From NCBI RefSeq assembly GCF_018069565.1, contig NZ_JAGPNL010000001.1:744001-808000 (forward strand): a stretch of 64,000 nt of DNA, written 5' to 3'. Below, piece by piece: positions 16,781-24,740 of the stretch (positions are counted from its first letter, which is position 1; the number at the start of each line of letters is the position of its first letter). Under the pieces are notes generated by a model. It had not been told where the DNA came from. It was given only the letters and a program-made list of their open reading frames with translations, and did not search any database. A program made the position numbers and the translations under genes. This DNA is from Streptomyces tagetis. Lineage in GTDB: Bacteria; Actinomycetota; Actinomycetes; Streptomycetales; Streptomycetaceae.

Positions 16781-19658
16781 CGGCATCGCCGGCCGGATCA
16801 CCGGCATCGGCGACGAAGCCGCCCCCGACCTGACCGGCCAGATCGACGTCGCCCGGCGACTGGGCTGGTCCGCGCTGGAGTTGCGCACCGTCGACGGGAC
16901 GGCCCTGGCCGACCTGGACACCGCGTCCGTCCACGCCCTCGCCGACCGGCTGCACACGGCGGGCCTCGGCGTCGTCTGCCTCGACTCGCGGATCGGCAAC
17001 TGGGCCCGGCCCGTGACCGCCGACTTCGCCGCCGACCTCGACGAGCTGGACCGGCTCGCCGTCCACGGGCGGGTGCTCGGCTGCCGCAGCGTCCGCATCA
17101 TGTCCTGGCCCAACGACGGCCTGCCCGAGGACGCCTGGGCCTCCCGGGCGATCTCACGCGTGCGGCGCCTCGCCCGCCGCGCCGAGGAACTCGGCCTCGA
17201 ACTGCTCCACGAGAACTGCTCCGGCTGGGCCGGCGCCGGCGCCTCCCGGACCCTGCGCCTGCTGCACGAGGTCGACAGCCCGGTCCTGCGGGTCCTCTTC
17301 GACACCGGCAACGGCGTGGCCCACGGCTACGACTCCGTCTCCCTGCTCGAACCGCTGCTGCCCTACGTCGCCCACGTCCACGTCAAGGACGGCCTGCCCG
17401 GCGAGCGGCCCGGCGAGGCCGTCTACACCCTCCCCGGGGACGGGGCGGCCCGGGTCGCCGACTGCCTGCGGCTGCTGGAGACCCACGGCTACCGGGGCGC
17501 GTACTCGCTCGAACCCCATCTGGCGCTCCTGCCCCACGAGGGGCTGCGCCGCGAAGGCGCCGACGCCAAGGGCCTGTTCGTCCGCGCCGCCCAGCGCCTC
17601 GCCACGCTTCCGCTCGACGTGCCCCCCGCTCCCGGACCCGGCTCCGTGCCCCGCTTCCGCCCGCCCGGCGTCGACGGCGGACTGCTGCTGCACCTGCTGC
17701 ACACCCCCACCGCCGGCCCCCTGGAGACCGGCCCCGGCGCCCCGCACGCGATGCGCGCCGCCCTGCACGCCTACGCGAGTGCCGCCGCCCGGTGCGGACT
17801 CGACACCCTCTCCCTCGCCCCCGCGCGCGCCGCCGACGTCCTGCGGGAGGACACCCCGGCCCGGGTGCGGGCCGCCGTCGCCGCCGACCCGGCGTTCCTG
17901 GCCGGCCAGCCCAGCCTGGTGCTGCGGCTCGGGCCCGAACTGCCCCGCGAGCGCACGGTGATGTTCAACGTCCACCTCGACACCGTCGCCGGCGGGCCGC
18001 CTCCCGCGTTCGACGGCACCCGCTTCACCGGCCGCGGAGCCGTCGACGCCAAGGGGCCCGCCGTCGCCCTCCTCGCCGGGATCGCCGCGGCGGCCCGCGC
18101 CTGCCCCGCCGTCGGCCGCGACGTGTCGGTGCTGGTGCAGGCCGTCGCCGGGGAGGAGGGCGGCGCGCTCGGCACCTTCGGCACCCGGCCGCTGGTCGAG
18201 GCCGGGCACGTCGGCCGGGTCAACGTCTTCTGCGAACCGACCGGCCTGCGCCACCTGCCGCGCGCCACCGCCGCCTCCACCGCCCGCGTCACCGTCACCG
18301 GCGACGACGCCGTCGACGACCGGCCGGACGCCGGACACAACGCCACCCTGCTGCTCGGCTTCCTCGCCCAGCACCTCGCCACTGCGCTCGCCCCGCCGTC
18401 CCCCGGCGCCCCGCCGGCCACGGTCTGCCTGGCCGGGCTGCACACCGGCACCCTCCACAACAAGGTCCACGGCACCGGCAGCCTCGCCCTCAACCTCGCC
18501 CACACCTGCCCCGAGGACGGCGCCGCCGCCGAGGCCGCCGTCACCCGCGCCCTGGACGAGGGGCTGCGGGAGTTCACCGCCCGCTACCGCACCGTCCCGC
18601 TCTTCGCCCGCACGGCCGCCGACGCGGCCCGCATCACCCGCCTGGACTGGGAGAAACGCGGACTGCCCGCGCTCGGCGCCCAACCCGCCTGGGGCGACGC
18701 CCTGATGGAACGGGCGGGCATCGACCGCTGGCCCGACGACGCACCGGCGTTCACCTGCGACGCGATCTGGCTGCACGGCGTCCCCGGCACGTACACCACG
18801 GTGTTCGGCCCCGGCGGCCTGGACACCCACCACGCCCACGCGGACGGCGAGTTCGTCGACCTGACCGACCTGGACCGGTTCGCGTCCCGCGTCACGGCGC
18901 TCCTGATCGCCTTCACCACGGAGGTGACCTCCGGCCTGGGCGGGGGTACGGGTGTGGCCTCGGGCCGGGTCGGGGGTGCGGGCTTGGCCTCCGGCCTGGG
19001 CGGGGGTACGGGTGTGGCCTCCGGCCCGGCTTCGGCCGGCGGTGCGGCGCTGGCCTCCGGCTCGGTCGGGGGTGCGGTTGCGGCCTCGGGCCCGGTCGGG
19101 GGTGCGGGTGTGGCCTCCGGCCCGGCTTCGGCCGGCGGTGCGGCGCCGGCCTCCGGCCCGGTCGGGGGCGCGGGTGTGGCCTCCGGCCCGGCCGGGGGCG
19201 CGGGTGTGGCCTCCGGCCCGGCTTCGGCCGGGAGCGAGGTTCCGGCCTCGGGCCCGGCTCTGGCCGAGGGTGCCGCGGCGGCCTGCGGCCCGGGTCCGGT
19301 GCCGGGCACCGACGCGTCCCCGGCCGAGGGTGCGGACTTGGACCCCGGCTCGGGCCGGGCCGAGGGGGCCGCCCCGCCGGCCGCAGACCCCGCCCCGTCT
19401 GCCGATCCGGCCTCCGCTGCCGTCCCCGCCGCGGGCCCCGCCTCGTCCGCGAGTGCGGCTCCGGCCGCCGGCTCCGTCCCGGCCGACGCCCTACCCGCCG
19501 GCGCTCTCCGGGCGACCGCCCCCGCGACGCCCCCGGACACCGACCCGGCCCCCGTCCGCGACGCCGCCCCCGACACCGCCACGGCCGCCGTTTCCGGCGC
19601 CGTCCCCGGCATGACCCCCGCCACCCCCATACGTACCGAGAAAGCAGGAACCGTATGA
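16767..19658 (+). CDS. Fusion: TIM-barrel sugar isomerase/epimerase + M20 metallohydrolase + Ala/Gly/Ser tail
   Basis: 963 residues. Residues about 10-290 form a xylose-isomerase-like barrel (IolE/IolI/hydroxypyruvate-isomerase class) with the metal-binding pieces HENCSGW, LLFDTGN-like LFDTGNGVAHG, HVHVKDG and YSLEPHL. Residues about 300-720 form an M20 peptidase/deacylase domain with every metal ligand present: His403 and Asp405 (HLD), Asp427 (GAVDAKG), Glu463/Glu464 (GEEGG), Glu490 (CEPTG), and a His at 688-691. Residues about 722-963 are a low-complexity Ala/Gly/Ser/Pro tail. M20 enzymes remove acyl groups or hydrolyse amides, so the protein may epimerise and deacylate an amino-sugar intermediate. 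GTG 16767 overlaps the upstream gene; its stop overlaps the next ATG. Confidence 0.88.
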   Translation: MRPGDGIAGRITGIGDEAAPDLTGQIDVARRLGWSALELRTVDGTALADLDTASVHALADRLHTAGLGVVCLDSRIGNWARPVTADFAADLDELDRLAVHGRVLGCRSVRIMSWPNDGLPEDAWASRAISRVRRLARRAEELGLELLHENCSGWAGAGASRTLRLLHEVDSPVLRVLFDTGNGVAHGYDSVSLLEPLLPYVAHVHVKDGLPGERPGEAVYTLPGDGAARVADCLRLLETHGYRGAYSLEPHLALLPHEGLRREGADAKGLFVRAAQRLATLPLDVPPAPGPGSVPRFRPPGVDGGLLLHLLHTPTAGPLETGPGAPHAMRAALHAYASAAARCGLDTLSLAPARAADVLREDTPARVRAAVAADPAFLAGQPSLVLRLGPELPRERTVMFNVHLDTVAGGPPPAFDGTRFTGRGAVDAKGPAVALLAGIAAAARACPAVGRDVSVLVQAVAGEEGGALGTFGTRPLVEAGHVGRVNVFCEPTGLRHLPRATAASTARVTVTGDDAVDDRPDAGHNATLLLGFLAQHLATALAPPSPGAPPATVCLAGLHTGTLHNKVHGTGSLALNLAHTCPEDGAAAEAAVTRALDEGLREFTARYRTVPLFARTAADAARITRLDWEKRGLPALGAQPAWGDALMERAGIDRWPDDAPAFTCDAIWLHGVPGTYTTVFGPGGLDTHHAHADGEFVDLTDLDRFASRVTALLIAFTTEVTSGLGGGTGVASGRVGGAGLASGLGGGTGVASGPASAGGAALASGSVGGAVAASGPVGGAGVASGPASAGGAAPASGPVGGAGVASGPAGGAGVASGPASAGSEVPASGPALAEGAAAACGPGPVPGTDASPAEGADLDPGSGRAEGAAPPAADPAPSADPASAAVPAAGPASSASAAPAAGSVPADALPAGALRATAPATPPDTDPAPVRDAAPDTATAAVSGAVPGMTPATPIRTEKAGTV
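18930..19260 (+). repeat. Degenerate tandem repeats encoding the fusion's C-terminal tail
   Basis: Repeated blocks of the type GGTGTGGCCTCCGGCCCGG and CTTCGGCCGGCGGTGCGG recur at irregular spacing, encoding units such as GVASGP and ASAGGAA. The frame is preserved throughout and the downstream start overlaps the stop, so the tail is probably translated. Unequal recombination could change its length. Confidence 0.75.
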
Positions 19659-20773
19659 CTGTCGCACCGCCCGTTGTCGGACGTCGCGAGGAGGTGAGGG
19701 TTCCGTACACCGCGCTGCTCGGCGAGACGGCCGCCTGTCTCACCCGGCTCGGGGTGCCTCGGGCCCGGTCCCGGCTCGCCGCCGAGGCGCTGTGCCACGG
19801 CGACCTGACCGGCATGGACTCGCACGGCGTGTTCAACCTGGCCCGCCTCTACGTCCCGCTGCTGGAGTCCGGCCGCGCCGACCCGGCGGCGGAGCCCACG
19901 ACCCTGCGCGACCTCGGTGCCTGCGTCCTCCTCGACCACCGGCGGGCGCTCGGCCTGTGGGCCGCCTCGGAGGGCATGGACCTCGCCGTGCGGCGGGCCG
20001 CCGACCACGGCATCGGCCTGGTCTCCGTGCGCGGGGCCACCCACTTCGGCTGCGCGGGCGTCCACGCCCTGCGGGCCGCCGCCCGGGGCATGATCGGCGT
20101 GGTGGCCGCCAACTGCGGGGGCCAGCGCATCGCCCGGCCGCCGCTCGGCGCCGCCGCGCTGCTCGGCACCAACCCGCTGAGCGTGGCGGCGCCCGCCGTC
20201 GAGGGCCGGCCCTTCGTGCTCGACATGAGCACCACCGTCGTGCCCACCGGCCGGGTCCGTACCGCCGCCCGGGACGGCCGGCCCGCGCCCGAGGGATGGC
20301 TGACCGACGACGCCGGCCGGCCCGTGACCGACGCCGGGGCCTACGACCGGGGCGAGGCGTGGCTCGGCTGGCTCGGGGGCCGGCCCGAGACCGGCGCGTA
20401 CAAGGGCTTCGGGCTCGGGCTCACCGTGGAGCTGCTGGCGGGGCTGGTCTCCGGCGCCGCGACCGGCCCGTCCCGCGCGGCGCTCGACGGGGACGGCCGT
20501 CCCGGCGGCAGCGACGACGACATCGGCTTCCTGCTGCTGGCCATCGCGCCCGGCATGCTGCGCGACGGCTTCCCCGAGGACGCGCGGGACGTGTTCGCCA
20601 CCGTGCTGGACTGCCCGCCCCTCGCCGGCCACGACCCGGTCCGCTACCCCGGGCACCAGGAGGCCGAACTCGCGGCCCGCCGCCGCGCCTCCGGCGTACC
20701 CCTGCCCGCCTCCCTGCACGCGGAGCTGACCGGCCTGGGGCTGGACCTGCCCGTGCTGACGGAGGCCCGGTGA
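19655..20773 (+). CDS. LDH2/MDH2-family NAD(P)-dependent oxidoreductase
   Basis: 372 residues. The family marks are GMDSHGVFNLARL (about 52-64), GATHFGCAG with the catalytic histidine (about 127) and NPLSVAAP followed by VLDMSTT. This is the DpkA/ComC/YlbA family, which reduces or oxidises 2-keto acids, ketimines or ureidoglycolate rather than classical lactate substrates. In this operon it could act on a keto-acid or imine intermediate; the exact step is unknown. ATG overlaps the upstream stop (ATGA) and its own stop overlaps the next gene (GTGA). Confidence 0.9.
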   Translation: MTVAPPVVGRREEVRVPYTALLGETAACLTRLGVPRARSRLAAEALCHGDLTGMDSHGVFNLARLYVPLLESGRADPAAEPTTLRDLGACVLLDHRRALGLWAASEGMDLAVRRAADHGIGLVSVRGATHFGCAGVHALRAAARGMIGVVAANCGGQRIARPPLGAAALLGTNPLSVAAPAVEGRPFVLDMSTTVVPTGRVRTAARDGRPAPEGWLTDDAGRPVTDAGAYDRGEAWLGWLGGRPETGAYKGFGLGLTVELLAGLVSGAATGPSRAALDGDGRPGGSDDDIGFLLLAIAPGMLRDGFPEDARDVFATVLDCPPLAGHDPVRYPGHQEAELAARRRASGVPLPASLHAELTGLGLDLPVLTEAR

Positions 20774-21762
20774 CGCCCCCCGGCCGCCCGCCCCGCGGCC
20801 CCGGCCCCGGTGCCCGAGCACCCCGCCGTCTCGGGCTCGTCGGCCTCGGCGTGATCTCCCGCTACTACCTGGCCGCCGCCGAACGACTGCCCGAATGGAC
20901 CCTGGCCGCCGTCTGCGACCTGCGCGAGGACGCGCTCGCCCCGCACCGCGGCCGGGTCGCCTGCCACACCGACCACCGGTCGATGCTGGCCTCGGCCGAC
21001 CTGGACGCGCTGGTCGTCGCCGTGCCCAACCACGCCCACGCCCGGGTGTGCGCCGACGCGCTCCGGGCCGGCGTACCGGTCTGTGTGGAGAAGCCGCTCG
21101 TCCTGGACCCGGTGGACGGCGGGGCGCTGGCCGCGCTCTCCCGGGAGCGGGGCGTCCCGCTCCTCACCGCCTTCCACCGGCGCCACAACGACCGCGTCCT
21201 CGACCTGGCCCGCAGACTGCCGCCGCCCGACGCGCCGGACGCGGTGGAGTCGGTACGGGTCCGGTACCTGGAGCGGATCGAGGAGCACATCGGCGCCGAC
21301 ACCTGGTACCTCGACCCGGCCCGCTGCGGCGGCGGCTGCGTCGCCGACAACGGCCCCAACGCCTTCGACCTGGTCCGGCTGTTGCTGGGTGAGCTGCCGC
21401 TGACGGTCGCCTCCGCCGAGGTCGCCTGGGAGGCCGGCATCGACCGGCAGGCGCTGATCCGCCTGGAGGCCCCGTCCGGGGCCCGCGGCACCGTCGAACT
21501 CGACTGGTCCTACCCGGGGGAGACCAAGGACGTCGTGGTGCGGCTCGCCGACGGGAGCGAGCTGCGCGCGGACATGCTGGACGGCCGCCCCGGTTTCAAG
21601 GAATCGCTCTGGCACGAGTACGAGGGCATCCTCCGCGACTTCGCCCGCGTCTGCGCCGATCCGCCCCCCGACGGTGCCGCCGCCGGCGGGCTGGCCGCCC
21701 TGGACCTCGTCGCCGCCGCCTACGCCCGTGTCCGCCCGCCCGTACCGGAGGCCGTGCGATGA
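20770..21762 (+). CDS. Gfo/Idh/MocA-family oxidoreductase (second copy)
   Basis: 330 residues from a GTG overlapping the upstream TGA. After about 20 Pro/Gly-rich residues comes GLVGLGVISRYYL (Rossmann loop), VEKPLVLDP (EKP lysine, about 115) and a C-terminal domain with GGGCVADNGPNAFDLVRLL. The DNGPNAFD segment occupies the place where the catalytic His usually sits (DxxxH), and a histidine is not obvious there, so specificity or mechanism may differ from the first copy. It may form another keto-sugar or reduce an intermediate. Confidence 0.88.
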   Translation: MTPPGRPPRGPGPGARAPRRLGLVGLGVISRYYLAAAERLPEWTLAAVCDLREDALAPHRGRVACHTDHRSMLASADLDALVVAVPNHAHARVCADALRAGVPVCVEKPLVLDPVDGGALAALSRERGVPLLTAFHRRHNDRVLDLARRLPPPDAPDAVESVRVRYLERIEEHIGADTWYLDPARCGGGCVADNGPNAFDLVRLLLGELPLTVASAEVAWEAGIDRQALIRLEAPSGARGTVELDWSYPGETKDVVVRLADGSELRADMLDGRPGFKESLWHEYEGILRDFARVCADPPPDGAAAGGLAALDLVAAAYARVRPPVPEAVR

Positions 21763-22307
21763 CCACCCGACCGTCCCCCGACCCCGCGCCGCCCGCCACC
21801 CTCACGCAGTCCCCCGCCCCCACGCCGTCCCCCGCCCCGTCCCCCGGGCCCGCGCGCCCGTCGCTCGACGCGGGGCTGCACGAGAACGGCGCCAAACGGC
21901 CCGTGCGCGGCGCCGTGGTGAAGGTGCTCCGGCACACGCGCACCGACCGGGGCATGACCCTGGAGCCGTTCGCGAGCCGCTGCGTGCGCCGCGGCGAGGT
22001 GCACGAACTGGTCACCACCGACCGGTGGAGCGACCAGCCGGGCGCCCGGGTGGACCGGGTCGGTTTCCTCGGCTTCGCCGAACTGGTCCGCGGGGGAGTC
22101 GTCGACCGCGGCGACACGCTGCTGATCGGCGGTGAACCGGTCGGCACGGTCCTCGGGTTCGACGGCTGCCATCTGCCGAACCACTACAACATCCTCATCC
22201 ACACGCCCCGGCTGCTGACCGGCCCGTGCCTCTCCCTCGCCCCGGAGACCGACGTGGTGTTCGCCCCCGCCGGGTGGCGGAGTCCGGGCGGCGGCCCCAC
22301 CGGGTGA
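21759..22307 (+). CDS. Unrecognised protein, last gene of the plus arm
   Basis: 182 residues with an ATG overlapping the preceding stop (ATGA). The first 40 residues are Pro/Ala/Ser-rich. The rest is a compact beta-rich domain with repeated hydrophobic strands (AVVKVLRHTRTDRGM, HELVTTDRW, GDTLLIGGEPVGTVLGFDGC, HYNILIHT). No catalytic motif I know is evident. By its operon position it belongs to the biosynthetic pathway; a small binding or isomerase-like role is possible but not shown. It ends just before a strong hairpin. Confidence 0.7.
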   Translation: MTTRPSPDPAPPATLTQSPAPTPSPAPSPGPARPSLDAGLHENGAKRPVRGAVVKVLRHTRTDRGMTLEPFASRCVRRGEVHELVTTDRWSDQPGARVDRVGFLGFAELVRGGVVDRGDTLLIGGEPVGTVLGFDGCHLPNHYNILIHTPRLLTGPCLSLAPETDVVFAPAGWRSPGGGPTG

Positions 22308-22314
22308 ACGCACG

Positions 22315-22352
22315 CCGGCCGGCGCCCCCTCACGGGAGGGGACGCCGGCCGG
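22315..22352. terminator. Bidirectional terminator between plus arm and EF-hand gene
   Basis: CCGGCCGGCG pairs with CGCCGGCCGG, with an inner CCCCTC/GAGGGG stem and a short loop. It lies between two convergent genes and is one of the strongest hairpins in the window. Confidence 0.8.
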
Positions 22353-22371
22353 GTCCGTCTACGAGCGCCGC

Positions 22372-22914
22372 TCAGCCGAGCAGTTCGACCTCAAGCTGTC
22401 CGAAGTGGAAGTCACGGATGGCCGCGAGCAGCTCCTCCTCACTCAGCGCGCCGTCGCCGTCGGTGTCGATCCGGCGGAACGCCTCGGCGGCCGACGCCGA
22501 GTCGAGACCGCCGACCGCGCCGAGCCAGGAGGCGAACTCGGCGGCGTCGATGACCCCGTCCGCGTTGCGGTCGCAGAGACCGACGATGCCGCCGGCGACC
22601 GGGCCCAGCACCCGGTTGAACGCGGCGTCGCCGCCCTGGAACAGCTCACCGGCGGCGCCGAGGAACTGCTCCTTGGAGAGCGGCCCCTGCGGGGAGACGC
22701 CGGCCCGCTCCGCCAGGTTCTGGAACATGGACTGGAAGGCGTCCCGCAGGGCGACCCCCTGCGGGGAGTCCGGGGACTGGCCGAGGGCGGTGGCGATCCG
22801 GGCGGCCTCGGCGACGAAGTCCGAGGGCTCCAGGACGCCGTTGCCGTCGCTGTCCCACTTCTCGAAACGCTTCGACAGACGGGCCTGGGCGGTGTTGTCG
22901 GCCACCATGGTCAT
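22372..22914 (-). CDS. EF-hand calcium-binding protein
   Basis: 180 residues with three canonical EF loops: DSDGNGVLEPSD (21-32), DRNADGVIDAAE (115-126) and DTDGDGALSEEE (150-161). A fourth, degenerate loop lies near residue 72-84. The layout resembles calerythrin and other streptomycete four-hand calcium proteins, cytoplasmic (no signal peptide). ATG 22914 has AAGGAG eight bases upstream; a second ATG two codons later is in frame. It may buffer or sense calcium. Any link to the surrounding biosynthetic genes is only positional. Confidence 0.93.
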   Translation of the reverse strand: MTMVADNTAQARLSKRFEKWDSDGNGVLEPSDFVAEAARIATALGQSPDSPQGVALRDAFQSMFQNLAERAGVSPQGPLSKEQFLGAAGELFQGGDAAFNRVLGPVAGGIVGLCDRNADGVIDAAEFASWLGAVGGLDSASAAEAFRRIDTDGDGALSEEELLAAIRDFHFGQLEVELLG

Positions 22915-23029
22915 GGATGGATCTCCTTCTTTCCGTTGTGGCGGCCCGGACGGACGTCCGGGCGCCGCTTCCCACGGCGGGCGTGGCCGGGCCACGCCCG
23001 CCGGGAGCTTTCGCGCCGGCGGTGGCGGG

Positions 23030-24286
23030 TCAGAGGTGGGTGACCCGCCGGCCCCGGGCGGTCCCGCGGGTGTCCAGCACCGGGCACCCCACCTCGTCCC
23101 ACGGGACGGCCCCGTACTCCTCGTGCTCCTGGAGCAGCAGGACGAGATCGCTGCCGGCGCACGCCTCCTCGGGGGTGAGGCGCCTTGGGACCGGTGTCCC
23201 GTCGACGGTGAACGAGCCGACCCGCGGGTCGTGGTAGGCGAGCCGGGCCCCCCGGGCGCGCAGGGCGCGGGCCACCGGGAAGGCGGGGGATTCGCGGACG
23301 TCGGCGACGCCCGCCTTGTAGGCGACGCCGAGCAGCGTCACCCGGGCCCCGGCCGGGTCGGTGCCGTGCTCGCGCAGCAGCCGGCAGGCGCGGTCGGCCA
23401 CGTGTCCCGGCATGGCGTCCAGGACCTCGCGGGCGGCGTGCAGGGTGCGGAACGAGAAGCCCTGTTCCTCGGCGCGGGCCATCAGATAGCGGGGGTCGAC
23501 GGGGACGCAGTGCCCGCCGACGCCGGGGCCGGGCCGGAAGGGGGCGAACCCGAAGGGTTTGGTGCCGGCGCAGCGCAGCACGTCCCAGATGTCGATGCCG
23601 GCCTGCCCGCAGTAGAGCGCGGCCTCGTCGGCCAGCGCGATGTTGACGTACCGGTAGGCGTTCTCCAGGAGCTTGGCCATCTCGGCCTCGCGGGTGCCGG
23701 CGGCGACGACGACCTCGTCGACGAGCTGTTCGTAGAACGCCTCGGCGTGTTTGGCGCAGAGGGTGGTGCAGCCGCTGACGATCTTCGGTGTGGTGCGGAA
23801 GGAGAAGCGGCTGTTGCCCGGGTCGATGCGTTCGGGGGAGTAGGCGAGGTGGAAGTCCTCGCCCACCCGCAGGCCGCTCTCCTCCAGCAACGGCCGGACG
23901 ATCTCCTGGGTGGTGCCCGGGTGGCTGGTGGACTCGACGGAGACCAGCGTGCCGGGCGCGAGGTGCCGGGCGACGGTGCGGGCCGCCGCCCGTAACGGCT
24001 CCAGGTCGGGCGTCCGCTCGGCGGTGAGCCCGGTCGGCACGCAGATCACCACCGTGCGGGCCCGGTCGAGGACCGCCGGGTCGGTACTGGCCCGGAATCC
24101 GCGGGCGCGCATCCGCCGCACCTCGGCGTCGCTGACGTCCCCGATGTGGGAGCGCCCCGCGGTGAGGCCCCCGGTCACCGCCGGGCTGATGTCGTGGCCG
24201 ACGGTGTCGAGTCCCGCCTCACAGGCCCGGCGGGCCAGTGGGAGTCCGACGTAGCCGAGACCGACCACGGCGAGTTCTGCGGGCAT
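23030..24286 (-). CDS. Nucleotide-sugar 6-dehydrogenase (WbpA/WbpO/UDP-ManNAc DH class)
   Basis: 418 residues. Rossmann loop VVGLGYVGLPLA (7-18), central SPERIDPGN (150-158) and the catalytic Cys260 in GVGGHCVPVDP. The SPERIDPGN variant is characteristic of enzymes acting on UDP-N-acetylhexosamines rather than UDP-glucose. The reaction would be a double oxidation at C6 to a uronic acid using two NAD. Together with Gfo/Idh and DegT genes in the same locus this matches the WbpA-WbpB-WbpE logic for 3-amino-uronic acids. The start ATG 24286 follows GGGAAACGAGGGG. Confidence 0.92.
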   Translation of the reverse strand: MPAELAVVGLGYVGLPLARRACEAGLDTVGHDISPAVTGGLTAGRSHIGDVSDAEVRRMRARGFRASTDPAVLDRARTVVICVPTGLTAERTPDLEPLRAAARTVARHLAPGTLVSVESTSHPGTTQEIVRPLLEESGLRVGEDFHLAYSPERIDPGNSRFSFRTTPKIVSGCTTLCAKHAEAFYEQLVDEVVVAAGTREAEMAKLLENAYRYVNIALADEAALYCGQAGIDIWDVLRCAGTKPFGFAPFRPGPGVGGHCVPVDPRYLMARAEEQGFSFRTLHAAREVLDAMPGHVADRACRLLREHGTDPAGARVTLLGVAYKAGVADVRESPAFPVARALRARGARLAYHDPRVGSFTVDGTPVPRRLTPEEACAGSDLVLLLQEHEEYGAVPWDEVGCPVLDTRGTARGRRVTHL

Positions 24287-24320
24287 GTTCCCCTCGTTTC
24301 CCCCGTGTGCGGACGGCCGG

Positions 24321-24626
24321 TCAGGCGCTGAAGCTGCCGCTGCCGGGCGCCACGTGGGACCCGTACCCCGGCGCGACGGTTACCCAGGGCCCGAGGCAGA
24401 AGGGGTCGCCGTAGATCCGCACCGGGCCGTCGGTCGCGTTGTTCAGCACGTGGGCGGCGGCCGGGAGCTTGTGGCAGCCGGCCGGGTCCCGGTAGACGGT
24501 CAGCGGCTGGAACTCCGTCTGGAAGACGGTGACCTCCCCCTCGGCGGCGGCCACGGCGGGGCCCGGGGTGAGGCCCACCCAGGCCACGGACGCGAGGAGG
24601 GCGCAGGTGATGACCGAGCGACGCAT
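24321..24626 (-). CDS. Small secreted protein
   Basis: 101 residues from ATG 24626 (GGGGAAG upstream). A standard signal peptide spans residues 1-27 (RR, hydrophobic core, GPAVAAA cleavage region). The mature part of about 75 residues has two cysteines, in DPAGCHKLP and DPFCLGP, likely disulfide-bonded, and ends SGSFSA. It resembles uncharacterised exported streptomycete proteins. It stands between a sugar dehydrogenase and an acyl ligase with no other clear link to them. Confidence 0.8.
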   Translation of the reverse strand: MRRSVITCALLASVAWVGLTPGPAVAAAEGEVTVFQTEFQPLTVYRDPAGCHKLPAAAHVLNNATDGPVRIYGDPFCLGPWVTVAPGYGSHVAPGSGSFSA

Positions 24627-24740
24627 GAGGCTTCCCCGTTCTGGTGTAATGCTCAACTTCCGTCGCGGGGACGGAGGTTGATGTGCCTTTCGGCCTTGTC
24701 CCGTTCAGAGTGACAGGTGGGATTCGCCCCCAGGAATTCC

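Noticed and set aside
18930..19260. Possible CRISPR array or non-coding repeat
   Set aside because: Blocks are degenerate, keep the reading frame and are linked to the next gene by an ATGA overlap.
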